Below, in pieces: positions 1 through 13,544 of a stretch of 64,000 nt of DNA. The notes under the pieces are model-generated. The model had not been told where the DNA came from, made no database searches, and saw only the letters and a list, made by a program, of their open reading frames with translations. Made by a program: the position numbers and the translations under genes. The stretch is from NCBI GenBank assembly GCA_018697195.1, contig CM031879.1, forward strand, positions 29,578,473 to 29,642,472. The letters run 5' to 3'. Position 1 is the stretch's first letter; every line of letters starts with the position of its first letter. Origin of the DNA: Certhia americana. Taxonomy: Eukaryota; Chordata; Aves; Passeriformes; Certhiidae.

Positions 1-3000
1 TATCTTGGGCTAAGCGTTACTGGTTTTTTTGTTATGTTTTGAGCATCCCTGATGTATATTTGGTATCTACATTATCAGGGACAGCCCTAGCTATTTTATT
101 CCTGAGTCAAATCTGCTGCCTCTATTTCACATTTGGAAGAAATTGTATTTAATACCAGGTACTTCTATAGAACTGTAGAATGGCACGTATTCAGATATCA
201 TGAAATACAATCACACGAATTTTCACAAAAATATGAGACAAAGTACGTATGCATTATAAAAATTGATGTCTTGTTAGCAATTTAATCAGTGCAGTCACAA
301 ATTGGCTCTAAAAATGATGCCTCTAATTCTGCAGATCTGGGCCAGTGTCCAGCCTTTACATAAGGTAAGCTGTCCTCTATGTGGTTCTGCAAGGCATTGA
401 AGATTGTTTCAAGTTTTAACTGAGTGGTTTATCCAGTGACTTAATTGAGTAAATTGTCAATTAAAATTGCACATATGAAATTTGTCACTATTTTGTTCAG
501 CATGGCAGTGATTTTCTTTTGTATGCTTTTTTGCATAAGACTTGACTTGAAGATTTACTTTCAGAAAAAGATAGTTGTCTATGATATGCAAAGCACAAGA
601 TATTTTGTGTGCACCTTTATGTGTACATAAAATTGCTTCTATGAAGCCATGACAACCACAAAAATGTTTGTGATGCAACAGTCCTGAGTTGCATATTTTA
701 CAGACACAGAGACAAAATATGAGTCTTGCAACACATGCTTTTCAGAGACTCGATACTCAGCTAAACTGGACATATTTTTCTCAACAGTACAGAGAAGATT
801 GCAGAATTTCAGATTTCAACATCATGCTGTTAAGCTGTGGATCAGTTTCAAGATGGAAAGAACATTTTTAGAATCTAGAGCATACATTTTTCACTTTCTT
901 ATTTTGTAAGACCTAAATAAGCCAACAGGATAACCCTTGCCCTATCTCCCTCAAAACACTTATGATTTAAAAACACTGAACTGGAAGAAGGGACTGTGTC
1001 ATTATTTTCAGTCCACTGCAATACCAAGAAACTGTATTACAACTTTATATATAGGGCTGGAGTCATCCAAACACAGTCTTCAGTAGCATATGCATCTATA
1101 GTTGAACAACTTTTCCAGATGTGCTTTAAATAATGGGGAGATATAGGCACTTGTAGACCACACATCATTTTGTTACAGCTTACATGCCTAAAACAGGTCA
1201 GGGAGAGATGTCCCAGAACTTGTTTCTGCCCACTGATCATATCCAGATCACATAAAGATGTCAGCATTCTTAATGTCAAAATATTGTGATGGATGCTCCC
1301 TTAAATGAGAAAAAGTCAAATTATGTGTAAGTCAAAGAATATCTTGCAGATCTGTATCAAAAACTTAAATATTCTTTAAAACGTATAAATCTAGAGTATA
1401 TACTAGTAGGAGAAAAGAAGATTATCATGCAGTACCTTAGGTCTTACAGGTAGTTACACAAAAAAAATAAAGTAAAAATTCATACCAAAAGAAAACAATT
1501 TTTGACGAAACATCCATTATTAGAACAAGTTGCTATATAGCTTTAGGTATTATTTCCACTGCTAATGTAGAGCATTCTTTCAAGAAGACTTGGATTGAGA
1601 CAGAAGGAAAAATGGTGGTGTATTAATGGTAGTACTCGACTATATGCAGCAAAGATTATTTCTTTTCAAGTGTCTATTATTAAAAAGAAGTAGTGAAGCA
1701 AATGTTAGTGTGTGGAATACCTGAGCTGAAGTTCACATCAGCAGCCAGTTGAAGTGGTTATGATGAGTTTATTTTAATTTTCACAGTTTAATCTTATGAG
1801 CCCAAAAGAAATTCTCCTTTTGGTGTCTGGCTCTCCTCCAGGGAGGGATATGAACGTTTAATATGTGCATGTGTGTGAAGGGGCAGCAAGGTGCAATAAC
1901 TGAGCCAGCTCTAGGCACCTTTCTCAGAGGAGCTCTTGAGTAGCTGGATTTGTATTATATGTAAAACTCCACAGCCATTACTGTTCACAAAATACACTGC
2001 TGGATACAATCTCATATGGTGAGTTGAATAATAGCCCTCTTGCTGTTGATATATTTTTATATAGACAGTGGTCTAAAAACTGTTAACTGTTTTTGTTTTT
2101 GTCAAGTTCAAGCTTACAGTGGACTGCAGGTCAGCAGTCTGCCATTGGCATGCCCATGCCAATTAGCTCTGTCACTTGGAAGTAATTTTAGTGTTAGTTC
2201 TGACCTTCTACCTCGTGCCCAGTTCCCTGAATTTAAAAAGCTCAGCCACAGGATAGGCACAGATTTTAGTTCTCACTGCTCTCTGAAGTCAAGGGACAAA
2301 AGGCAGGTGTGGTCCCCCATGGTGATGCCAAATTGGTGCTGTGCTGTGCTGGCTCTTGTGGCTTTGTGGTCAGCATCCCTAGAGACATTGCAGTCTAGCA
2401 GTACCTGCTGTTAATCCATCTTTCTGTGGCTGTTTCTCACGGGTACAGAAATCTTGGGGCCATCAGTGATTTTCTCTTCCCCTGCCTGGGGTGGAATGGG
2501 GATCCTTTGGAAGGAAGGGCCTGCCACCGAAGGGCACAGTGGGGGAGAGCAGCTTTGCTGACACAAGTGAGAAGCTGTACCCGGGACTAAACACAAGTTG
2601 TCAAAATGTAACAGAAGGCGTCCAGCAATAACAATGCCTTCCTTCCTACTTCACTCCAATTATAGGAAATGTGGTATTGTTGTCACTGCAGGTCTTTGTC
2701 CGAGTTCAGCAACCCATATTTACTTCCTTTACTGTCCTCTTCTTGTGTGCTTGTGTCAGCACACACGTTTTCTTCCTGCTGTTGTCCTCAGTGCTGAGAT
2801 GAACAACCCTAGCAAGTATCTTCCTCATAGTTTGGCATTGGAGACACACCTATAACTGCCATGTATTATCTCCAATATGTTCCATTCTTCCTGAAAGAAC
2901 TGTTTCAGATTCACATTAAAATTTTAGACAATGCAGAGATCAATTAGATGATAAATACTTTCTCATGATTAAGCTGTTTTTTTCTTTAAGCAAGACTCCT

Positions 3001-4410
3001 ATTGGATTAGCTTCCAGTAATTCTAGCCCTTGTTTCACTTTCCATGTGAGATTGTTACACATCCTAGAAATGCAGATCAACATTAGCATCATTACTTTCA
3101 GAAAAATTAGGAAATTTAGTCTGAGAATTGCTTTCTTGCCTGTGAACATTCAAAGTGATGGGAAGTGAAAGTAACAGCGGTTCGCCCATAAAATGTGTCT
3201 TAGAGACGGCCAGAAATTCCCAAACAAAGCACTTCTAAGAGCATTGAGGTTTTAATATCAGTTGCTTAGTGAATGTCTAGGACAAGAGAAAGTTTTAATT
3301 TTTTTCCAGCCTGAGTCATCACAATGTTTTTCTGTTTCTTTTGGCTAGGCAGTTTCATCCTTTCTGGCATTTTTTTGGGTCAAGGCAAGTATGGTGTATG
3401 AGACTGATAAAAAAATAACAGTTGTGAGGACAAACACACCTTGTTGCCTGGTTTTCCAGCAAAATAGTTAAGAACATTTTTGCATTTAAAAACAAAAGGC
3501 TTTTGATGAGCTTTTTGAAAAGCATTTTGCTCAGAGTTTTTGAGTGAAGGTATGGTCTGCTCTTAGGTACAACCTACCTTGTAAGATATTTATTCTCTCA
3601 TCAGTTCTGCATATGATTCCATTTTTGTTTTTCCTATAAAAAATACTGATTATATTTTTTTTTTTTTTTTTTTAATTTAAGATATAATGGAAAATGATTT
3701 TTGGAGCTCTACAGCAAATTCTGCATTATCTCCAGCAAAACACAGCTTTTTAAATATTGTCATGGCTAACATTGCTTATTAATACAAAGTTTCTAATTAC
3801 TCTATAAAGGCTTATGCAGTATTTTATACTTTCACTGTTAATTGAGCAGTCTAAAAGCATTTAAGTTAATTACACACTTACTGTTAATTGCTGGACAATT
3901 TTGTCCAAATGAGAAAAAATTGGACTTTTGCAACATGATAGTTGCATTAAGTGCCTCTAATTTTCCTTTTAAGCTTTTACTGATGATCTTTAGAGCATTT
4001 TTATTACACTTTTTATTCGTTGAACAAGATAATATTAATGTTGATCTTGGTGTATGTTATAAAAAGCAGTTTCCCAACCAGCCTCATTGTATATGCCAAA
4101 CTCCTAGAGCATTAGAAACAAACTATGTTCAGGTGTTCCCAGTCATTAGCACTCATTTTAAAGGCTATAAATAGCATCTAAACAGAATTCTGAAACTAAA
4201 CAGAGGACATTAAGGAATAATCCTGTATGTCAGACAAAGAAGCTGTGAAAGAAATCCTAAACAGGTAATGGAATGTTAATAAACCTTCTGTGGGGTCTTG
4301 TTCTGAATATTGAGCTTCACCATAACCACTTGCACCTCAGTAATTTGAGATGCTTGTTGGTTTGGCAATTGGTCACACAGAATAAACTGTCCAAACATCA
4401 TGTGTGATAA
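1..4410. other. Non-coding upstream sequence, no gene seen
   Basis: This is AT-rich DNA with only short open frames and no recognisable protein, RNA gene or transposon. A 19-nt T run lies at 3655-3673. A GC-richer patch at about 2100-2600 contains the longest local open frame (2040-2414), but its translation shows no domain I recognise. Confidence 0.7.
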
Positions 4411-4513
4411 TCAGCCAATCAGGTCACCGAAGAGTCTTTAAATGTTCAAACTGAACAAAGGCTCTGTATCTCTCAAGTTCCGATTATTGTCTTGGGCAGC
4501 AGCTCTCTGCCAG
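4411..4513 (+). promoter_or_regulatory. Candidate promoter and non-coding first exon with splice donor
   Basis: AGCCAATCAG (CCAAT box) at about 4413-4422 is followed by AGGTCA (nuclear-receptor half site) at 4421-4426 and a TATA-like TTTAAAT at about 4437-4443. About 70 nt later GCCAG|GTAATG offers a splice donor at 4514. The spacing would fit a short non-coding exon of about 45 nt starting near 4467 and splicing to 34490. This is inferred from motif order only. Such motifs arise by chance in AT-rich DNA, and transcript data are needed. Confidence 0.22.
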
Positions 4514-6243
4514 GTAATGTGCTGTTTTTCTATTTCCTTTTAGCTTTATTTGGTAGCAATAGGTAGTTTCAGATTACTGTGGTAATCCATGCAAAACTAA
4601 TTGACTAATTAAATGCAAGACAAGTCAGTGCACCAGCACATGTTGCACAATATTTGCTGTTGGCTTTTTAATGATTATCTAACATGTATTGACGAAACAT
4701 CATGAAGCACTTCAAAGAAGAAATATTCTTATGCTCTGTCTAGTCCTGAAAAGTTATAACAAGGATTAACAGCTGAATGGTGACAATTCGCAGTCTAACC
4801 AAACTCTATGGATTTGATGGACATATTTTGTTCATATAGGTTGCTAAAATTTCTGAGAAAATAAAGACTTCAAAGATGAGTGTTCTAAAGAGAAACTTAA
4901 AAGAAGGGGAAGCATCTGTGTAGCTCAGGTCAGATAGGAAGAGTTAATGTCATGTGTTTTGAAATAACACCTAATTTATCAATGCAATGTCAGTTTTACA
5001 TCCAAGACAAATCTTCATGATAAACATCTTATTTTCATAAGGATTTGGGAGGGAAGCAATAGCATAATCTCCCTGCATGAAACCAAGTGTTGGAATGAAG
5101 GTTATTCATCCTTGCTAACCACTTAACAGACAGTTCTTCTGCAACACCAGAGCTTTTTATAATAAAGATTGAGGGGTTGCTTTAAAGCAAACAATATGGG
5201 GGTGTATTTTACTGACACAAGTAACTCCGTTTCAGTCTTTTGCAATGTCAGAACTCAGTGTCCTATGCCTCACTTCAGATATACGCGCTTAAAGATTATT
5301 AGATTCCTTAGAATTAAGTGCAAAAGTAATTTCCAATTAGGTTTTTTTTTTTCATTATAACAACCCCTCTAAAATCTGCAGCCAACCTAGTTTTGCAAAT
5401 AGTCCGTGAGCAATTTTAGAATGGCTGATTATACATAATCTTGAAGAAAAGTCTGCTGGGTTTATTTCATGGAGATAACCTGGTGATTTTTGGTGCTGTT
5501 TTTGTCATCCCTGTTATCAAAGCTTAAAGGTCTAAATCTTTGTTTACTGAGCTCTAAGCTGTCTTTGATTTCACTGGAGTAGACTGGTGGCTTAGAGGCC
5601 AGAGTTTTGGCTGTCATCTTCACAACTCTTCTGACGTCAGAAGCATTGTAGGGGCTTATCACACACTAGGGCTGTGGACTTCAGTGGTCAAATTCTAAAA
5701 AAGAAAAAAAGACAAAACCCCTCAATGGCATCCTCAAATATTTCCAATGGATATTTTATGACTTTATATTTTTTTTCATTTGTGTTTTCTTATGATTTTC
5801 AGTAAATCTACATGAAACATTTTTTATAAACTGTTTCTAAAAATAAAATAGTTGGGAGATTGAAAAAGAAGTAATATTTTGTTTTTCAGCAGTGGCTGAG
5901 TGTGTATATTCTCAAAGTCCTACTGTCATGTAGAACTGATGTTCTGTAGCTTTCCAACTCTAAAAATATTGCCTTGACTGTTAGTAAAACCAGGAGATAA
6001 TATAATGATATTCCTAAAAGGTAATAGAGAGATCCCCAAGTCCTTATGTAAAGAAGTCATGTTTGAACAAATGACTATTCATGATTCTGTATGCAGCCTT
6101 AGTGAAGTTTCAATATGAAGAAAATTCCTTTTGCTTTAACTTACCTCCTAAAATCCTGGGGGTTTTTCAGATTTTCGCACAGAATTTACTTACTAGTACA
6201 ACTCCCTATCCCCTTAAACAGCTACAAGAAGGAAAGAAAATGA

Positions 6244-6248
<5 letters not shown>

Positions 6249-6282
<34 letters not shown>
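6249..6282. repeat. (TG)17 microsatellite
   Basis: Seventeen uninterrupted TG units. Open frames running through it on both strands (poly Cys-Val or Thr-His) are artefacts of the repeat. Confidence 0.98.
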
Positions 6283-6285
<3 letters not shown>

Positions 6286-8821
6286 TCCAAATCAGCCTGT
6301 CTCTTCTCCATGAAGTCCCAGAGAAAAGGAAGCACTCTGCTTGACCCATGTAACAGAGGAAAGCAGGAGAGTGAAAGATGTGTGTACAGTGTAGTTACAG
6401 ACATTATAAAACAATCACTGCCTGATGTTTAAACATTGCTTTATGGTGTTTCCACCGAGTTATTCCATTAGTATGTGATGATAATGAATCATGGTTGTAC
6501 TTCACTGAGAGCTCTTGCCATGACTGCATACTTTTCTGATTTTTTTTTTTTTTTTTGTTCCTGTGAATTGCACATGGAAACAAGGGAGAGAAATTACTTG
6601 AAGAACATAACGAGAATAGAAGCTGTGAAATTACAATGCTACTTAGAAATGAACAAACTTTTCAACACAGTTTTATTTTGTTTTGTCAATATTCATTTTA
6701 TTTAAGCTAGAAGTGCAGCTTTAAATATAGTCTTGTGGAGAATGTGAAAGAATTATTTTAGAAATGTCCCTAGGCAGGGCAATGTATATGTGTTGACAAA
6801 AGTGCATGTGGGGGTTTTATACTTTTTTTTCCACTTCTGTAGACATAGCTTGTCTGCAGCAACTAATTTGAGAAAGAATATTTGCAGTTAAAGAGAGGGA
6901 TTGAAACAAGGCAAGTACTTCTTTACTGGTAAGGCTCTTAACATCCGTAGAGCATCTCAGTTCAGCTGGAAATGTTTGTCCCAGATCTAACTCCTACATG
7001 CTCACAGGGTAAGTCTTAAGAGCAGGGAGAAGTGCCATCTGGTGATTCACAGCAATACAAAACTGATGGAATCAACTTCTAGATGACAAATGGAACTGGT
7101 CATCATCCTCAGATAAAATTGCCATCTGTGATGTTTGGTTCTAAAGATCCTTTAAACTGACAAAACACTCCACTATCTCCATCTTCACATATGCATTTAA
7201 TTTTTTATTCTTTCATTATACTGCAGCAAATTAATATCACATTTTTAGCAACAGTAGATCATTATTAATGCATTTAAGTAATCACAAAAATGTCAGTGTA
7301 CATGATGTCTGCTGATACAAAAGCTATATATACTATATGCACCAATTATATGAATTATGGAAATTATGCATATATACTTATATTTTTCCTTTAACATTAG
7401 ATTTTGAACTCAGATACATGATATTTCATTTACATTAATATTTTAGCTCATGGGTATAAAACTTAAAATAATTTCTCATGTGTGAAGAAACTAGAGAAAT
7501 AATAGGTTAGAATAATTCAAACTCTTAATTCAAAAATATTTGACAGTTGATAAGCTGTTGGTTCTCTGTAGGTCGCAAATTTAAGAGCAGAGACCATAAA
7601 AAAGGAAAAAGGTTGTCTCTGAGGTTGCAGAAAAAGAGAAAACATTAAACTAGCAGTATTTCATTCAGCAAGTTCAACTTCATTTTCTGAGTAGAACTGT
7701 ATCATATTAAGGTTCTGGTTTGTGGTGAGGATGAATTAGTGGCTTATATAGTGAGGTAAATTCAATTCTAGCTTGCTGCATTTGTTTAAGGTTCATATTT
7801 GTAAACATTTAGACTGAATATTAATTTTGTGTGAGTACTCAGAGTATCCAGGTGGTTTTTTTTGTGGAGCATATTTTGCAAAGTTATGGGTCTTTTTCAT
7901 CAAAACCCTCTTTAAAGCTCATCAGAGTGAAACATATTGCTGTGAGGTCTAATAAGAATATGCTCAAGTTCAAGAATGTTGTGTGTAAGTATTCACAAGA
8001 ATTGTTCCCTTAGTCTGAATACTGAAATACTTGTTGATAATGTGAAAGAAACTGTAAAACATTGATTCTTGTTCTTAAGCAGATATTCTTTGAAGTCACG
8101 AGGCATTTCAAAATGTCAGGCAGTATATGCATTTTTTTGAACTGATCTTTCAGTTTAAAAGAAGGGAAATACATAATACAGAAATGGTGTTTAATGAATA
8201 TTAGACCATATCCATTTTTCTAATTTGTAATTTGTGTTGTTAAAAAGCATTTACTACAGAGTTGTGTTTGTACATCACTGTTAATATGTTATAATTTTTA
8301 CTTGAAAGCCTTTTGAAAAGAAAAAAAGAAAAAATTATCCTATTGAACACTTCTGTATATGTATAGAATTGTACAGGCATTGCGTGCATAGAAATTCTAA
8401 TCATCTGTGAAGTATGAGCTCAAGTTGTCTTCCTGTACCCTGCGAAGTTGTATCGCTCTTTGTATGCACTGCCACAGCTGATAATGCAAAAGAGCAATAT
8501 TTCTCAGCCAAATCCTATTTTGTAATCTCCTTTAAGCTGCTTTTCCATTAATTTATATTAGTGTCTTGTAATTCAACCCCTGGTGTGAATCCAGCACTAC
8601 AGATGGATACTGTCTTTTATGGTATAGATAACCTTGTCCACAACAGTATCTCTGTTTTTAGGAGATGAGATGATTATTCTTTACATTGACATGCAATGAC
8701 TAGTTGGGTCAGGCTGAGTTTGCATAGTGGAATGAGCTCCCTGCAGTTGTTTCCAGGTACCTTGATAATGAGGAGTGTCATGAATGTTTCATTCATTCAT
8801 TTCTTTCCACTCAGGTCAGAA

Positions 8822-8894
8822 TGTCTTAATTTCTGTTTCTGTAAGTTTTCAATGTCTTAATGCTGTCTTAATTTCTGTTTCTGTAAGTTTTCAA
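8822..8894. repeat. Imperfect tandem duplication, 42-bp period
   Basis: A 31-bp segment (TGTCTTAATTTCTGTTTCTG...TTTTCAA) occurs at 8822-8852 and again, identically, at 8864-8894. The repeat period is 42 bp. It is a recent local duplication without apparent coding content. Confidence 0.95.
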
Positions 8895-11774
8895 GTGAGT
8901 TTTACTTAATTGTTTTCAAGTAATATTAATTTGAAATATCCAAAGAATAAAATTAAATTCTTGGTGTCTATACAAAGTTAAGAGAATTAGTAAAAGATAT
9001 ATAAATTACTTTATAAATTGCAGTAACATCAGTCTAATTTTAATGCAGCTTAACTGTTTTAGTAGTCAATTGGTGGCCAAAGTGAATGATACCATAAAGC
9101 AGAGTGAGCAAAAGCAATAGTCCTTGTGATGGCTGCAACTGATGATGACCTTTTTGCATTTATCATGTTATTAGAAAGTTAAATGATTTTCTTCTTCAAG
9201 GGCAAAAAAATTTTAAGCTGTCAACAGTTATATCAAGTTCTACACTTAAAACCTTTCACCTTAAGCAAACAAAAAATAAGAATTAAAAGAACTGACTAAT
9301 TAATCCTGAACAGAAACCACAGATCTGAACTATAAATGACTGAACTGTTTAAGGAGTTGATAGACAATTTAAGAAGTTCTTTGAATTCTAGGACTTGTCT
9401 GTGGCTTAAAGCCAGGCCTCCTTTGGAAGACCGGTGCTGCATTAGAATTAGAATTCCTTCTGGACAGCATGTGCTGCAACAGGAAGTCTACCAACCTGTG
9501 AGATGGAACAGCATATTCCCATCTGTTTCTGGCCAGCTGTCCTGTACATACCCCTCCTTTTTATGAGATCAGCCTGACAGCAGTAGTTATGCTCTTGAGC
9601 CATCATGCAGCTGAGCTGCAAACATGAATCACAAGGGGTAGGTGCACTTCACAGTCACTTCCCTGTCTAAAATTCAGTCCTTGGGTGTGTTGAGCTTTCT
9701 GTGTTTGACCCAGAAAAATATTTAGTGTGTGTTTGTGTCATTGAGGAGTCTTTTCCTAGAGAGAAGAAGAAAAGTCTTGTTAGGACGTGATATTGAGGTT
9801 GTTTATTGAGGTTATGGGGCATATTGTTGGAAAAAATTAGTGTTTTCTTGGTAACCACTCATTCACAATTCTTGATAATTAAGCAACTGTTTTATATTTC
9901 ATCAAATGTACCATTGCCTTGTGTCAAGAGGACTTGCTCCCACTTTTGTAAATAATAATTACTCTCCCTTTTTCAAAATGGTTAATTTTTGCAATATAAT
10001 CAGGAAGTGCTCTGACAGTGACTGCAAAAGGGAAATTCACAGTGACTTCTGAAATCTAGACCTGTGGGAGCAGGATAAAATACCAAGTAAACACCCCTTT
10101 AATGGTTTTTTTTTGAGAGAATGGGATGGTGATGTGACTCTGAGGATTATTTGAGGAGCTGGATCTCTAATAAAAGGATGGTGTTTTTCTGTTTGGTTCC
10201 CCCCCATTAGGTTTTAGGCAAGGTTCAAAGTTTATTTAGGGAAGTATAATGAAATACAATTCAATCTTTGTAGTTTTGCCTAAAAACATGCATCATTAAA
10301 GTTTGCCTTATCACTTGAGTAACTCACCATCCTTGTATTGTGAGAAACAACACATAGTTGTCACCTACTATCTTCTCCACATCATTGTGTTTTTTTCTAT
10401 GTCACAGACTTAGAGCAGCAAGAATATGTGATTGATGTCATTACATCATCTTTAGATTGAATGTGAGGAGCCTTATCACATATTTCAATTTATTCTGAGT
10501 ATCTATTTGGGGTGGCTATATCAAGTGTTAATTCATTTTTCCACCCTCCCTCTCTGCTGTCAGATTCATTCATGTCATAAAAGTGAAGTGCTTTCCCCGG
10601 TTGACAGTAAACGCCAGGTATTCGTGAAAGAAGAGTATGATAGAAATGGATATTGCAAAAAAAAAAAAGGATACTCATTAGATAACATAGTGGGTTTGGC
10701 TTGTGTGCTGGCTTTGCAGCCTGCACTTCTTTGGGAAGGCAGAGATGGAAACGTGTTGGTGCAGTCTGGGTAACCGGGTTTGTGGTAGAAATGAAGCCCC
10801 TGGCAGTCTGTGCACTGCTGCCAGCACTTCTAGAACTTAGGAGGTAAGGAGGTAACTCACATCTCTGCTGCTGGCTAGCTCTTCCCTCAAGGCATCTGAA
10901 TTTGGGCACCAGAAAAAGAGAAACTTAATCTAAACTGAAAATGTCAGGTTCATATAACTTCAGCCTGAGGTCATTGTAACTTCAGCTGAGTGCCTGATGG
11001 TGGTGTGCAACTCAAGCAGTATGTACTGAGAGTGCATTCGGTCAAGAGAAGCAGGTAGAAAAGCAAAACTAGGATAGCTGATCTGGGAAAGAAAGTCCCT
11101 TTGAGCCCCTTAGGATTGGCTCTTTTGTATAAAGGGAATGGTGGCAGACATGAAGTCAGGTGGAATCTTGAAGCATGCAGTTGAAAGGCAAAAGAACTGA
11201 GGAGGTAACAGGTATGAATTACATGATGTATATCATGAAGAAGGGTTCATGAGAGCCAGTCAAAAATCCCTTCCTATTGGTGTTTTCTGTATTAGGACAA
11301 AGGGATGGGACTACAAGATAAAAAAACAGCTGTTTTGAGGCATGGATAGTCAAGTTTATCTACTACATTGCAGAAATCCTTAAGCTGCAAGAAAGAAAGC
11401 CATCACCCTTCTCCCTGTTACTAAAATCATTCATCTAAAGCTAAAAGTCAACTTGAAAAAACTTATTTTTTAAGGACAAAATTACACCTGGTGCAAATCA
11501 GAAGCAGCATAATATGAGGAAGAAGCAATTTTACATTTCTTGCACCTTCATGCCCTCCAAACAGGCGCTTTAAGATATTAAGTATAGAAATAAAGAAAAA
11601 TGGAAAAGAGAGAAGAAATCCCATCTGATGGAATTGGGAATCTTTAAATAGTATTTTAACCAAACATGGCATTACAGACACTTTAAATCACAGACCATTG
11701 CTGTACTAAAACAGGGATAGTAAAACAACCATTTTGGGCTGTCTGGGCTTATGGGTGTCTACTTCTATATGTTG

Positions 11775-11853
11775 TCTTTCTTTCTTTTTCTTTCTTTCTT
11801 TTATTTCTTTCCTTCTTTTTTTCTCTTTCTTTCTCTCTTTTTCTTTCTTTTTC
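11775..11853. repeat. CTTT-rich polypyrimidine microsatellite
   Basis: About 80 nt of nearly pure pyrimidine on the + strand, built from CTTT/TTTC units with slippage. The minus-strand frame rich in Lys, Glu and Arg is an artefact of it. Confidence 0.95.
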
Positions 11854-13509
11854 ACTTTTCAGAGAGTAGGAATTGAATTGTAGTATCACTACAAAACATA
11901 AAATTATTGATATGTCCTCAATTTTAAATTGAGGTAAATTTCTCATTTTCTCAATTTTTAACATGTAAATAAGAGAAGAGTTGAACAGGGATGTAATTCT
12001 GTAGACCAGAAATTTATGCTTTAACAGTCAATGCTCTTCATGTATTAATATTTTGTATCAATCAGTATGAAACACACCATGGGAAAAAACATTAGTTTTT
12101 TTTGTTTGCTATTTTATCTCTGAATTATGAGGAAGACTTTCTATAATGCATGAAAATATTGAAGTTAATTACAGTCTATAAAAAAGTATTGTGGGATGCT
12201 TTGCATCCTTCACATAAAACACATTGTTTTCTGTCCCTCAATAAGTATTTTATTTGTTCAAAATGATCCCATGATATTAATTTTTGAATTGGCAAGAATG
12301 ATATAGATCAACAGTATATACTAACATCTGTCCATATAGTGCAGCTGAATTAGTCATGTGTTAGCAGTAGGAGAAGAAAATGTTATGCAAATACACATAA
12401 TTTTAGGCTCAAGTGCCCAGTATTCTTGTGTAATGCTGATTAAAGAGACTGACCAAGCAGAAACATTTTATATATGGGAAAATACCATTAGTTCAACAAT
12501 AAAAGTTACTGTAATTTAAGCAGTTGATGCAAACTGAAGAAAATAGTGCTGCTAGCCCTGTGTGCAAACAAATGGTGCTGTAAGGCTCATGATTTGGCAG
12601 GTATTGTAGGATTGAAATAGAAGATTTGAAGAGAAATTACAAGTCCTTCCCAAGTAGAAGCATTATACATACCACAGTGAAACAGAACAATGACAGAAGT
12701 GCAGCTTCATTCGTTAGTGCATCTATATCTGATGCGACAGAAATCACTTTTAAAACCTGGTGTAACAGCTGATATTTATTCCTGGGGAACATTTAATTTC
12801 TAGCAGGTTGCTGAAGGGCAATTTAGACTTAAGTTCACAGAAAAGTAGGAATGCATTAATTTTCTTATGTTACATGGGAAATGTAGTTTTTTAGCTACAT
12901 ATGAAATCTTCATTCTTCTTTCCCTGCTACCCATAATATTTAAGAAGGTGAAAGTATTTTTCCTTGTAAGTAACTGTCCTTATGTCTGTATCCTGATGGT
13001 TACATGTAATTTGGTATCAGACAAAAAAACATTGCTGATAAATCTGAGGGTAATTGTAAACTAATGAGCTAGATCTTGATTTGTGAGATACTTCATTGTG
13101 GTATCTCAAAATGGCAGGCAAGAGAGAGGTGTTCTTTCGCACGAAGGCTTACTTCCACTATTTCCTCATTTCTTACGAGGACAATGTCTGAACTTGCTTT
13201 GAAAGCACTGCTTGTTTATTTTTTCATGGTGAATACTACAATTTCTGAAGTATATTTGACTCTATAATGAACTGGAAAGAATTTTTCTTAACCTGTAGCC
13301 TGATTTAGAAATGCCTAGGTACTGGCATTTAGCCACTTGCAAATCTTTTCTTTTGTTGTACAGTATGAACAATATAAACGTGATTCTGCCTGCTCAGAAC
13401 TGAAAAAGTATGTCCAGGATTAGAAGTGCTAGATTGCTGTAGACAGTATTTCTGGGAGGAGATGTCAGAAAGAAGTTTTCATAACATTACAAGCTATAAA
13501 AGTTATTTG

Positions 13510-13544
13510 CATTACATGACTTTTGCCACAAAAGTCATGTAATG
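13510..13544. repeat. Perfect 15-bp inverted repeat (hairpin)
   Basis: CATTACATGACTTTT at 13510-13524 is exactly complementary to AAAAGTCATGTAATG at 13530-13544, with a 5-nt loop. It resembles the tip of a palindromic DNA element or a local template-switch product; no longer terminal repeat is visible around it. Confidence 0.9.

Noticed and set aside
2040..2414. 124-residue + strand open frame in a GC-richer patch
   Set aside because: No recognisable domain, no convincing splice acceptor or donor pair, and no neighbouring exon; treated as chance.
9336..9566. 76-residue + strand frame with a TATA-like sequence upstream
   Set aside because: No domain and no further exon; chance frame.
10490..10909. 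139-residue minus-strand open frame, the longest after the SLC16A7 and CR1 regions
   Set aside because: Low-quality composition, runs through a poly-A stretch at about 10659, and no known protein similarity by eye.
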